NCBI GenBank assembly: GCA_025666215.1 | Contig: CP102593.1 | Location: forward strand, 3,609,001-3,673,000 | From: Xanthomonas campestris pv. phormiicola | GTDB taxonomy: Bacteria > Pseudomonadota > Gammaproteobacteria > Xanthomonadales > Xanthomonadaceae | DNA length: 64,000 nucleotides | Direction: 5' to 3' | Shown here: piece by piece, positions 28,716 to 36,409 of the stretch | Position numbering within the stretch: position 1 is the first letter of the stretch | How the letters are laid out: each line of letters opens with the position of its first letter | Translations under genes and position numbers: made by a program | The notes under the pieces: generated by a model | What the model was told of the DNA's origin: nothing | The model's input: the letters and a program-made list of their open reading frames with translations, nothing else | Databases searched by the model: none

Positions 28716-29421
28716 TGCGCCACGTTGCGCTCGTGTGACCGGCCTACACCGCGCAACCGTCGGAGCCGCAGTCCTGCGCCGCATCCGGCGCCGGCGGCAG
28801 CAGGCCGCGCAGGGTCGCGGCGAACACTTCCGGCGGCTGCGCTCCCTGGATCGCGTGGCGGCCGTCGACGACGTAGGTCGGCACTGCGCGGATGCCCATC
28901 GCCTGCGCCTGCTGCAGCTGCGCCTGGATCTCGGCCAGGCCCTCGTCGCCGTCCAGCAGCGCCTGCACCCGCGCCGCGGGCAGCCCGCCGGCGGCGCCGG
29001 CGGCGAGCAGCGTACTGGTCTCGGCCAGGTTGCGGCCCTCGGCGAAATGCGCGTGGAACAGCGCCTCGGCCACCGCCTCGGCATCGCCTTCGCGCGCCGC
29101 CAGCCACAGCAGCCGGTGCGCCGGCAACGTGGTCACCCGCACCTGGCCGCGGTCGAAGTCGAACGGCAGCCCCTCGGCGCGCGCGGTGGCCTGGGTCTGC
29201 GCCAGGATCTGCTCGGTGCGCGCGGCGCCGCCAAACTTGGCTTCATACGCCTTGCGCAGCGGCACCGGCTCGGTGCCGGCATCGGGATCGAGCAGGTACG
29301 GATGCCAGTGGATCTCCAGCGCCGGCGCATCCGCGCCGAGCGCCGCGATGCCTTGCTGCAACCGGCGCTTGCCGATCCAGCACCAGGGGCAGACCACGTC
29401 GGACCGGATATCGAGGCGCAT
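28716..29421. repeat. Left copy of ~0.7-kb direct repeat containing the DsbA-family gene
   Basis: Matches 36410-37113 in the same orientation. Encoded proteins differ at about 8 of 225 positions. Together the copies flank the AT-rich island. Confidence 0.9.
28744..29421 (-). CDS. DsbA-family (FrnE-type) oxidoreductase, copy 1
   Basis: 225 residues. The thioredoxin-like N-terminus MRLDIRSDVVCPWCWIGKR carries the CPWC redox pair, and the helical insert and C-terminal cis-Pro region IRAVPTYVVDGRHAIQGAQ are typical of the cytoplasmic DsbA-like FrnE/2-hydroxychromene-2-carboxylate isomerase superfamily. No signal peptide. Role: thiol-disulfide oxidoreductase, possibly stress related. It lies directly behind nagZ; copy 2 (36436-37113) lies beside the CYTH gene. 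Between the copies is foreign-looking DNA, so one copy arose by duplication or integration. Confidence 0.9.
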   Translation of the reverse strand: MRLDIRSDVVCPWCWIGKRRLQQGIAALGADAPALEIHWHPYLLDPDAGTEPVPLRKAYEAKFGGAARTEQILAQTQATARAEGLPFDFDRGQVRVTTLPAHRLLWLAAREGDAEAVAEALFHAHFAEGRNLAETSTLLAAGAAGGLPAARVQALLDGDEGLAEIQAQLQQAQAMGIRAVPTYVVDGRHAIQGAQPPEVFAATLRGLLPPAPDAAQDCGSDGCAV

Positions 29422-29557
29422 GAGGTTGGCATTCGGGATTGGGGGATTAAGGCATACAACCGGAGTTCGCATCATCAGCCGAACTCTGACCGCGGAAGAA
29501 GTGCGATCTATCACTGCCGGCTCGGATGAGCATTGTTCACCGATAGCGAGGCCTTGA
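29420..29557 (+). pseudogene. Possible relic of a third peptide precursor at the island edge
   Basis: A 45-codon frame opens with an ATG overlapping the DsbA copy 1 start. It contains SRTLTAEEVRSITAGSDEHC, which lines up with SRLVTADELTKVSGAG and ARCISADELSQVSGAG, the leader ends of the two precursors further right. The preceding residues do not resemble a leader and there is no ribosome site, so if related it is a truncated remnant. The match is short and could be chance. Confidence 0.35.
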
Positions 29558-29761
29558 AGCGATTGCGTTGAAGCGCTTGCGTTGCCTAAGCCGGATCAAA
29601 GAACGGCCGCTTTCGACAACCGCAGATAGCTATTGCGAGTTCAGAGTAAAAATCCCTGACCGCAGTAGCGATCGAACGTACATACGAAGGTATAGCCGGC
29701 ATAAAAGTGAACCGCGGCACCAGCACCTAACTCTCCGATAAACAAAATTCTTCACACACCC
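29558..29761. other. Non-coding AT-rich left end of island
   Basis: No gene supported. Base composition falls sharply here compared with the left flank, marking entry into the island. The next element to the right is the cluster promoter. Confidence 0.6.
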
Positions 29762-29790
29762 TTGACTTCCATGAACAAAATTGCTATCAA
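29762..29790 (+). promoter_or_regulatory. Candidate sigma-70 promoter of the peptide cluster
   Basis: TTGACT at 29762-29767, a 17-base spacer, then TATCAA at 29785-29790, 40 bases before the adaptor start codon. AAGGA at 29820-29824 is the ribosome site. Confidence 0.6.
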
Positions 29791-29830
29791 ACGGTGAAAC
29801 AAAATACCAATCCAAGTTCAAGGATGAGCA

Positions 29831-31105
29831 ATGTCTCTTTTTAGAGATGAAGTATTTCAAGCCAAAAAAAATGACAATCTCGGAGGGATTCGAATACCTC
29901 CTCCGAAAATGGGCTGGTTAGCAGCGTATATCGCGGCTTCTTCTCTAATTACGCTAGCGCTCATTTTTTTCTTTGGGTCGTACACAAAGACAGAGACAGC
30001 CGAAGGGATTTTAGTCCCAACCGATGGACAGCTAGATATACTCCCACCAAAAAATGGTTTGATCAGCCAAATTTTTGTCCACGAAGGTGACTTGGTCAAA
30101 CCAGGCGCTCCGCTTTTCGAATTAACGGAAAACCAAGAAAGCGTTAGCCTTGGAGATACGAAAAAGGCTACCGCGGCACAGCTAATTAGGAAATTAGAAA
30201 GACTAGACGAGGCTCAAAAAGAGCAAAAGCGCACTTTTGCATTAAAGAGCCAAGAGCTGATAAATACCATAAATCTACTAGCCAACCAAAAGAAAGATAT
30301 AGAAGAACAACTATCAATTCAAGCTAACCGAGCTCAAGCAGCTATGGAGCTTTATAAGAAGTGGCAAAAAGACGCCCAAGGAATTATCAGCGGATATCAA
30401 ATCGGCCAGCAATACGATACCGCGATGCAACACAAGGCAACCTTAGCCAGCCTTAGCCAGCAGAGGTTCCGCATATCAGAAGAAATAATGCGGAGCAAAT
30501 CAGAGATGGAGCAACTACCGGCCACACTCCGAGAAAAATTATTATTACTTGATCTTCAAATGGCAGACGTCGAACAAGCTCGCCTAGAAAATGCCGAAAA
30601 CTCATCGATTGTTATTCGGGCGAGCAAGCCAGGAAGAATAAATAATATCATGGCAAAAGCAGGACAAGTTGTAAATACAGACTTTTCCCTAATGACACTC
30701 GTTGCAGATGCTTCCCCACTTGAAGCAGAGCTGTGGATTCCTGATATATCCGCGGGATTAATAAGACAAGGTTCCACCGTATCTATTGAATACGCCGCTT
30801 TTCCAAAGCAAACATATGGACTTCAATTGGGACACGTAAAAAGCATTTCTCTTAGTCCTGTACCACAGTCAAAACTTATCAAATATCTAGGCCAAGAAAT
30901 CAAAGGTGCACGCTTTCGCATCTTGGTTGAATTAAGCGATCAATCAGTTTCGCTAGCAAAAGATGAAATCAGACTAAAGCCAGGCATGTCTTTAAAAGCT
31001 GACATAGTTGTAGGCAAACAAAAAATACGCGATCTATTTAAACCAAATAATTCTAAGGCACAGAACGATCAGCCCACGTTAACGGAGAGGCTCAAAAATG
31101 GCTGA
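29831..31105 (+). CDS. HlyD-type periplasmic adaptor of peptide exporter
   Basis: 424 residues. A short cytoplasmic N-terminus, one membrane helix (about 29-50), a split lipoyl/biotinyl-like domain (GILVPTDGQLDILPPKNGLI ... VVIRASKPGRINNIMAKAGQ type halves), a long alpha-helical hairpin (about 105-250) and a C-terminal beta-barrel region. This is the membrane-fusion protein architecture that links a peptidase-ABC transporter to TolC. It overlaps the ABC gene by 8 bases. Codons and composition are AT-rich, unlike flanking chromosome. Family similarity includes RaxA-type adaptors, but no sulfotransferase gene is present here. Confidence 0.92.
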   Translation: MSLFRDEVFQAKKNDNLGGIRIPPPKMGWLAAYIAASSLITLALIFFFGSYTKTETAEGILVPTDGQLDILPPKNGLISQIFVHEGDLVKPGAPLFELTENQESVSLGDTKKATAAQLIRKLERLDEAQKEQKRTFALKSQELINTINLLANQKKDIEEQLSIQANRAQAAMELYKKWQKDAQGIISGYQIGQQYDTAMQHKATLASLSQQRFRISEEIMRSKSEMEQLPATLREKLLLLDLQMADVEQARLENAENSSIVIRASKPGRINNIMAKAGQVVNTDFSLMTLVADASPLEAELWIPDISAGLIRQGSTVSIEYAAFPKQTYGLQLGHVKSISLSPVPQSKLIKYLGQEIKGARFRILVELSDQSVSLAKDEIRLKPGMSLKADIVVGKQKIRDLFKPNNSKAQNDQPTLTERLKNG

Positions 31106-33200
31106 CGGATCGGGCTTTATTCATTGGAGTCAGAAGCGCCGAGTAGAACTTGTGATGCAGTCCGAAGGCGCGGAATGTGCTCTAGCATGCCTCACAATGA
31201 TTTCAAAATTTCATGGGCACAACATCGATCTTCCAAGTCTACGCAGACGCTTCAGCTCTTCCTTAAAAGGAATAACTTTAGCTAGAATGATTGATATCGC
31301 AAATGAACTATCATTTGAATGCAGACCATTGAAAGCCGAACTGGAATATCTATCGTTTGCGAAATTACCGTGTATAGCACATTGGGATCTAAATCACTTC
31401 GTAGTTATAGCCGCCACAAAAAAAAACAAAATCGTCATCTATGACCCTGCTCGCGGAGTCCGAAAGATTTCCTACAGAGAGGCCAGCGACCATTTTACAG
31501 GGGTATTACTTGAATTAGAGCCCTCGACGGACTTCGCCCCTCAGACAGAAATTCGCCACATCTCCTTGAAGGCACTTACAGGAAAAATTCACGGGCTAAA
31601 AAGAGCTGTCACTCAAATAATAATCTTAGCCCTTGGAATAGAGGCGCTAGCTTTAGCCATTCCATTACAGTTGCAGTTAACTATTGATCAGTTCAGCGCA
31701 TCAAATGACACGAGTATCTTACTGATAATAAGCATCTCCTTTACCTTAATCGTAATTACACACTCGCTACTTTCGATTGCTCGAGCTTGGATAATAAGCT
31801 GGCTGGGAGCCAACATTAACTCCCAGTGGGTTACCAATATGTTCGGCCATCTATTAAAGCTTCCATTAGAATTTTTTGAAAAGCGGCACTTGGGCGATAT
31901 CTTATCGCGATTTTCATCAATATACTCAATTCAATCAACACTCACAGGATCTTTTCTTTCGGCAATCCTTGATGGATTGACAGGAATATTGGCGTTACTA
32001 TTATTAATTTCCTATAGCCCCATTCTAACTTGCTTTGTCGTTGCGATGGCCTGTATTTATTCACTACTTCGTGCACTTATGTTTAAGAGCTTATGGTCAG
32101 CCAATGAAGAGAGTGTCGTTTACGCGGCACGACAACAGACAGAACTTATGGAATCGGTACGCGGCATCCAAGCCATTAAAATATCCCAAAAGCAAGCGGA
32201 GCGGAAATCGCGCCTAAGCAATTCAACGATGGAGGCCGCCAAAAGGCAACTATCTGCACAAAGAATTGAACTAGGCTTCAACACTGCGAACCAAGGAATA
32301 TTTGGGTTGCAACGCGTCGTTTTGATCGCGGCTTGCGCTTATATGGTAAGCAGAGGAGAACTCAGCGCCGGCATGTTAGTTGCCTTTGTTGCCTACGCCG
32401 ATCAGTTTTCATCAAAAACTAGCACTTTAGTAGACAAGTTAATTGAGTTTAAAATGCTAAAACTTCATCTATTGCGGATATCAGACATTGCTCTCGAAAG
32501 TCCTGAAAAGCCCCCAATCTTAACCAATAAAAAAGAAAAAGGAAGCAACGAAAGCATCTATATTGAGAATGTTAGCCACAGGTACTCAGACGACGAGCCC
32601 TGGGTGATAAATAATTTGTCCATGGAAATAATGAAAGGCGAATCGCTTGCTATTGTAGGCCCTAGTGGATGCGGAAAGTCCACGCTAGCCAAATTGATTC
32701 TTGGGCTCCTAACACCAACTCAAGGCACGATAAAATTCGGAAATTCCAGCAGCCTAGCGAGCTCCCCTGGAACAATTGCCGCAGTGATGCAAGATGACAA
32801 TCTCTTTTCAGGGAGTATCGCTGACAATATCGCATTCTTTGACAGCGACGCAGACAAAGATGCAATTGAGGAAGCAGCTCGCTTAGCCGCAATCCATAAC
32901 GAGATAAATATAATGCCGATGGGCTATGAAACCCTGGTTGGAGACATGGGTTCTACGCTATCAGGAGGCCAGAAGCAGCGTTTACTTTTAGCTCGCGCGC
33001 TATACAGAAAGCCACAAGTCCTGGTTTTAGACGAAGCATCAAGTCACTTGGATGCTGCAAACGAAGCACTAATCAACAAAACCATCAAGGAGCTAAATAT
33101 AACGAGAATAACTATTGCCCATCGAAAAGAGACGATCGACCAAGCTGATCGAGTGTTTGATTTATCGCTGCACGTGTCAATAGCATCACGTAGCAACTGA
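31098..33200 (+). CDS. Peptidase-containing ABC exporter (C39, PCAT)
   Basis: 700 residues. The N-terminal C39 peptidase has Gln21 and Cys27 in MQSEGAECALAC, His100 in LNHFVVI and Asp116 in YDPARG, so the protease site is complete. The ABC membrane domain follows (about 165-440), then the ATPase with Walker A GPSGCGKST from residue 521, signature LSGGQKQR from residue 621, Walker B VLVLDEAS and H-loop IAHRKE. PCATs cleave double-glycine leaders and pump out the peptide. The start is preceded by GGAGAGG inside the adaptor gene. The two small genes just downstream encode matching leaders ending in GA. Confidence 0.96.
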   Translation: MADGSGFIHWSQKRRVELVMQSEGAECALACLTMISKFHGHNIDLPSLRRRFSSSLKGITLARMIDIANELSFECRPLKAELEYLSFAKLPCIAHWDLNHFVVIAATKKNKIVIYDPARGVRKISYREASDHFTGVLLELEPSTDFAPQTEIRHISLKALTGKIHGLKRAVTQIIILALGIEALALAIPLQLQLTIDQFSASNDTSILLIISISFTLIVITHSLLSIARAWIISWLGANINSQWVTNMFGHLLKLPLEFFEKRHLGDILSRFSSIYSIQSTLTGSFLSAILDGLTGILALLLLISYSPILTCFVVAMACIYSLLRALMFKSLWSANEESVVYAARQQTELMESVRGIQAIKISQKQAERKSRLSNSTMEAAKRQLSAQRIELGFNTANQGIFGLQRVVLIAACAYMVSRGELSAGMLVAFVAYADQFSSKTSTLVDKLIEFKMLKLHLLRISDIALESPEKPPILTNKKEKGSNESIYIENVSHRYSDDEPWVINNLSMEIMKGESLAIVGPSGCGKSTLAKLILGLLTPTQGTIKFGNSSSLASSPGTIAAVMQDDNLFSGSIADNIAFFDSDADKDAIEEAARLAAIHNEINIMPMGYETLVGDMGSTLSGGQKQRLLLARALYRKPQVLVLDEASSHLDAANEALINKTIKELNITRITIAHRKETIDQADRVFDLSLHVSIASRSN

Positions 33201-33227
33201 AGCAAGGGCCCTGCTGCAGTTGCCACG

Positions 33228-33246
33228 TGGCGTTAGGTAGACGCCA
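33228..33246 (+). promoter_or_regulatory. Small hairpin before first precursor gene
   Basis: TGGCGT and ACGCCA pair as a 6-bp stem with a 7-base loop in the 72-base gap between the exporter and the first precursor. It may influence read-through; no promoter was evident. Confidence 0.3.
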
Positions 33247-33272
33247 ACCAAAAACCGACAAAGGCAAAAAAA

Positions 33273-33452
33273 ATGGAAAATAACACCGTGAAGCCCGTGC
33301 TGAAGTCTCTTTCCCGTCTGGTAACGGCCGATGAACTAACGAAAGTTAGTGGCGCCGGCACCGTAGTCAAACTACCTGGAGCAGTGACCACGGAAAATTC
33401 GTACGACAAGAATGGGAAGTATGTATCTCAAGACAAGATCGAAAGCAATTAA
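33273..33452 (+). CDS. Peptide precursor 1 (predicted graspetide precursor)
   Basis: 59 residues. Leader 1-28 ends ADELTKVSGA with Glu21 (-8), Leu22 (-7), Val25 (-4), Gly27 (-2) and Ala28 (-1), the pattern read by C39 peptidases. The predicted 31-residue core starts GTVVKLPGAV and continues TTENSYDKNGKYVSQDKIES, rich in Thr/Ser/Lys donors and Asp/Glu acceptors for ATP-grasp cross-links. It shares leader, GT[VI]V[KR]xP start and a TE[NE][ST]Y...N[GS]K core motif with precursor 2. It lacks the microviridin TxKxPSD motif. The upstream site AAGG is 8 bases before the ATG. Mature structure and activity unknown. Confidence 0.85.
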   Translation: MENNTVKPVLKSLSRLVTADELTKVSGAGTVVKLPGAVTTENSYDKNGKYVSQDKIESN

Positions 33453-33475
33453 ATCCCCCATATAAGGAGAAAGAA

Positions 33476-33673
33476 ATGAGCAAAGACACCATCACTCCTA
33501 TCGCCAAGACGTTAGCTCGCTGCATTTCTGCAGATGAGTTGAGCCAAGTAAGCGGAGCTGGAACAATAGTGCGCACCCCGGCTGCCGGGTCTGGTGGAAC
33601 GGCAACTGAAGAAACATACAAGGGCAACTCTAAGACACCCAGCGGGCTCGATACAATTATCGAAACGCCTTAA
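33476..33673 (+). CDS. Peptide precursor 2 (predicted graspetide precursor)
   Basis: 65 residues with a strong AAGGAG site 6 bases before the ATG. Leader 1-28 ends ADELSQVSGA, identical in length and key positions to precursor 1. The predicted 37-residue core begins GTIVRTPAAGSGG, then TATEETYKGNSKTPSGLDTI. Potential linkage residues include Thr42, Thr44, Glu45, Glu46, Thr47, Lys49, Ser52, Lys53, Asp59 and Glu63. It lies 23 bases after precursor 1 and before the ATP-grasp gene. Two related but different cores suggest either two products or a two-component activity; both are inference. Confidence 0.87.
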   Translation: MSKDTITPIAKTLARCISADELSQVSGAGTIVRTPAAGSGGTATEETYKGNSKTPSGLDTIIETP

Positions 33674-33679
33674 CTACGC

Positions 33680-33709
33680 AAGCGTGCACCACGATAGTGG
33701 TGCACGCTT
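33680..33709 (+). terminator. Perfect hairpin between precursors and ATP-grasp gene
   Basis: AAGCGTGCACCAC and GTGGTGCACGCTT form a perfect 13-bp stem with loop GATA. No U tract follows, so it is more likely a partial terminator or 3' stabiliser giving more precursor than ligase transcript. Confidence 0.65.
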
Positions 33710-33764
33710 CGCTTATCAAAATCCGATCGGCAGCTGCATGCACCGATAACAAGTAGATATCACC

Positions 33765-34805
33765 ATGGCATCTAAAGTACTTATAGTTTCCTCCGAAGAA
33801 GATGATACACACGCCAAGGTGGTTGCTTGGTCGTTAAGGGAAAGAGGGCATGAGGTAATCTTCTGGGACACTTCCAAAGTCATACAAACCGCAGGATATA
33901 GTGTTGAAGTGAGTAACGATTTACCATTGGCTGTCCAGATCAACTTACAAGAAAATTTCGATAGCGCCTGGCTCAGGCGCGTGTTCTGGCCACGAAATTT
34001 TTCTATTGCCACGGATGCTGCAGACAAAGATTACATCTCAGGGGAGAACAAGAGGTACATAGATAACGTGCTTGACTGCCTATCAAACAACGGCATTAAA
34101 TGGCTTAATGACAAACCAGCTTGCATTAGCGGCGAACTAAAAATCAAGCAACTTTACGCGTGTCATCAACTAGGGATTCGCTTTCCTAATACTCTCATTA
34201 GCTCCGATGCCTCAAAGATCAGAAATTTCGTCGCGAAGCACGGTGCTGTAGCAGTTAAGCCACTAGACGTTTACACTTGGAAGCAAGATGACGGCAGCAG
34301 GCTTATGACCTATACGAATGTCATAACTAACGCGCAGCTCCAAAACATAAGTGATGAAGAGCTACTTTCGTGCCCTGTGATCTACCAAGAGCTAATTGAT
34401 AAAAAATTGGAACTTCGCGTGGTTGCTGTTGGCAAAGAAGTATTTGCATGCAGTATAAAAAATCCCAATGCTGAATGCATTGATTTTCGATTCTACCAAA
34501 CCGATGAAACTCTCGAATACTCCTCATTCGACGTACCTCCAAGGTTAAGAGAAGAAATGTTAAAGCTCATTAACTTTTTTGGCCTGCAAATGGCGAGCAG
34601 CGACTTTTGCGTAGACAAAGATGGAAACATTTTTTTTCTTGATTTAAACCCAGGCGGCGCTTTTCTTTTCGTCGAATATTGGGGAGGCAACCGGATTGTG
34701 GCTAGTGTAGCGGCCTTGCTTGGCGGGGGGCTACCTAATGACTACAACAGCCTAACTGATTACAACTTAATGGCTGAGGAAAATAACAGAGTAACAGGAG
34801 CATGA
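33765..34805 (+). CDS. MvdD-like ATP-grasp peptide ligase
   Basis: 346 residues. The pre-ATP-grasp domain opens KVLIVSSEEDDTHAKVVAWS, includes FDSAWLRRVFWPR, and is typical of the MvdC/MvdD/graspetide maturases. The ATP-grasp core shows KIKQLYACHQLGIRFPNT, the ATP lysine in AVAVKPLD, YQELIDKKLELRVVAV, and the metal-binding SDFCVDKDGNIFFLDLNPGG (Asp replaces the usual Glu before xNP). Such enzymes activate Asp/Glu side chains with ATP and join them to Thr/Ser (ester) or Lys (amide) of a leader-bearing peptide. It is the only maturase in the cluster. The N-terminal start is supported by homology pattern rather than a strong ribosome site. Confidence 0.92.
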   Translation: MASKVLIVSSEEDDTHAKVVAWSLRERGHEVIFWDTSKVIQTAGYSVEVSNDLPLAVQINLQENFDSAWLRRVFWPRNFSIATDAADKDYISGENKRYIDNVLDCLSNNGIKWLNDKPACISGELKIKQLYACHQLGIRFPNTLISSDASKIRNFVAKHGAVAVKPLDVYTWKQDDGSRLMTYTNVITNAQLQNISDEELLSCPVIYQELIDKKLELRVVAVGKEVFACSIKNPNAECIDFRFYQTDETLEYSSFDVPPRLREEMLKLINFFGLQMASSDFCVDKDGNIFFLDLNPGGAFLFVEYWGGNRIVASVAALLGGGLPNDYNSLTDYNLMAEENNRVTGA

Positions 34806-34864
34806 ATTTGATGAATTTGATGTGAGTAGTAACTTAGCAAAAAATTTGAACAATCGCTTCTTGC

Positions 34865-35002
34865 TTACCCAGCGAACGGACGCGAGGGAGCCGCTAAGTT
34901 GTAGTAACGTGCGTCATCTGCAACCTCGGCTTCCAACCATTTTGGCTTTGCGGAGGCCTCATCGGCGGAGTTCAGTTCGATCTCGGCAACTACCAGTCCA
35001 GG
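34865..35002 (-). pseudogene. 3' fragment of a CYTH-domain gene
   Basis: 45 codons on the minus strand, GLVVAEIELNSADEASAKP through DDARYYNLAAPSRPF, match the last quarter of the intact CYTH gene at 37202-37702 (GLVVAEIELESADEAFAKP, DDARYYNLALASHPF). The rest of the gene is absent. The sequence is diverged from the intact copy, so it is not a fresh local duplication; it probably came with the island from another genome carrying the same locus. Confidence 0.85.
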
Positions 35003-35099
35003 TAAAGGGTATGAAGCGCGTTGCGGAAAAGCCATGGTATTGGCGAGCGCTTGATTTCTACCTGCCACGTAACAAAAATAGTACATCATAGGAACCGCA

Positions 35100-36251
35100 A
35101 TGCACCAATTGTCCGCAAGCACACTGATTCGACGCGTCATGCATGCGATTTTTCTTGCTGGTGTCATCAGCACAGCCCCTACAGCGAGCGCTGAAGACGC
35201 GGGTCCAGCTTATGACATCGCCGTAGCGAGTGGCACCCAGAAAGACCATGCATACTTGTTACTGTTGACGGAACTGAATCAAGAAACTGGTGCACCGCTT
35301 ACTGAGGAACAACTGGAACGATTCAAGGCCCTCCTGGTGTCGAAAGGCTGGCCGACCAGCGAGACCACAGGTAGAGAAGGCATCGATGTCGCTGGCCAGT
35401 TGCTTCTGCGCGCCTCTGGAGAATTTTCTTTTCAGAACTACATGCTTGAGCTAATGGATCAGCAGGTTGATATAGATGTTGATCCAGCGGCCTATGCACG
35501 CCTATCTGACCTAATTTATCAACAGCATGGAGATGGTCAGATCTATGGCACCCTTCTGGGCATTGTCGCAGGTAAAGTGGAGCCAGTGCCCGCGATGACA
35601 CGCTATGGAAAAAGTAGATTCTTTCGAGATTTTTACGGCCTTGCACCCCTCGATCAGGAAATTGAAGACGCACAGAATCGGGTGGATTCAGGTCATCCGA
35701 TCCCCCAACCTTACGCTGAACTTAGACTATCCAAGCAGGTCCAAGCATATTCCCGGCCAGATATAAGGGAGAGCCTGGGACACATGATTGCTGATGATCA
35801 AGCAGCGCGCCAATCTATTTCTCAAACAGTCAGCAAGAAAGAGATCGCGGCCGCCAAGAAGCGCGTTGCCGAGGTAGATGGGAAGAACCTTCCGCTGATT
35901 AAGTCGATCTTTAAAGAGGTTGGCTTCCCTACCATTTCAATGGTTGGGAGAGACGGTGTCTCCACTGCTTTTCTGCTCGTTCAGCATGCGGACGACGATC
36001 TCGATTTCCAGCGACTCGCCCTTGAGTTGGCGAAACCTCTAATGGAACAGCGGCAGCTCTCTAAACAGCAATACGCTATGCTTTTTGATCGTGTCCGCCT
36101 GGCTAGTGGTAAACCCCAGCGCTATGGCACCCAAGTCCAAACGGTCGATGGAAAAACACATCTTCGCCCTGTCGAGGACCCCGAGAATCTTGATATTAGG
36201 CGAAAACAAATGGCACTTGGCCCAATAAAGGACTATCTCAACTCTTTTTAG
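35100..36251 (+). CDS. Secreted protein with DUF6624-like repeats
   Basis: 383 residues with AGGAA upstream of the ATG. A Sec signal peptide is likely (residues 1-31, cleavage after TASA). The mature part seems to hold two related regions: about 48-170 (LLLLTELNQETG ... GWPTSETTGREG) and about 225-383 (GHMIADDQAARQSI ... VGFPTISMVGRDGVSTAFLLVQHAD ... GKPQRYGTQV ... ALGPIKDYL). The latter matches the uncharacterised DUF6624 pattern as I know it. Composition is intermediate between island and chromosome. Role unknown; immunity, or a passenger gene unrelated to the peptide, are both possible. Confidence 0.7.
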   Translation: MHQLSASTLIRRVMHAIFLAGVISTAPTASAEDAGPAYDIAVASGTQKDHAYLLLLTELNQETGAPLTEEQLERFKALLVSKGWPTSETTGREGIDVAGQLLLRASGEFSFQNYMLELMDQQVDIDVDPAAYARLSDLIYQQHGDGQIYGTLLGIVAGKVEPVPAMTRYGKSRFFRDFYGLAPLDQEIEDAQNRVDSGHPIPQPYAELRLSKQVQAYSRPDIRESLGHMIADDQAARQSISQTVSKKEIAAAKKRVAEVDGKNLPLIKSIFKEVGFPTISMVGRDGVSTAFLLVQHADDDLDFQRLALELAKPLMEQRQLSKQQYAMLFDRVRLASGKPQRYGTQVQTVDGKTHLRPVEDPENLDIRRKQMALGPIKDYLNSF

Positions 36252-36409
36252 AAAAGCATTTGAATTTTAGAACACACTTCAAAGTTTAGACAAATTCCGA
36301 AAATCTAAGGACACAGTAGGCTGATTCTCAAGCACTGACGCGCTTCTACAAATCCCAGACACTCATTCCCAGCTTTTCGAACGCCGCCCGTCGACGTCGA
36401 TCGCGCGTG
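36252..36409. other. Right end of island, no gene
   Basis: 158 bases, AT-rich at first and turning GC-rich near 36365. No gene supported. The junction with the right DsbA repeat is at about 36410. Confidence 0.55.

Noticed and set aside
29831..33673. RaxA/RaxB-RaxX type system
   Set aside because: Adaptor and exporter are similar in type, but there is no sulfotransferase gene, and an ATP-grasp ligase is present instead.
33273..33673. Lanthipeptide or unmodified class II bacteriocin precursors
   Set aside because: No lanthipeptide synthetase is present and core peptides lack Cys; the adjacent ATP-grasp ligase favours graspetide, although an unmodified bacteriocin cannot be fully excluded.
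34822..35091. 89-codon plus-strand frame after the ATP-grasp gene
   Set aside because: It is largely antisense to the CYTH fragment, starts with GTG without a ribosome site and resembles nothing known, so it is unlikely to be an immunity gene.
36363..36390. Short similarity to the rlmD 3' end (A-FEK-G) at the island's right edge
   Set aside because: Only about 20 bases match, too short to support a gene remnant.
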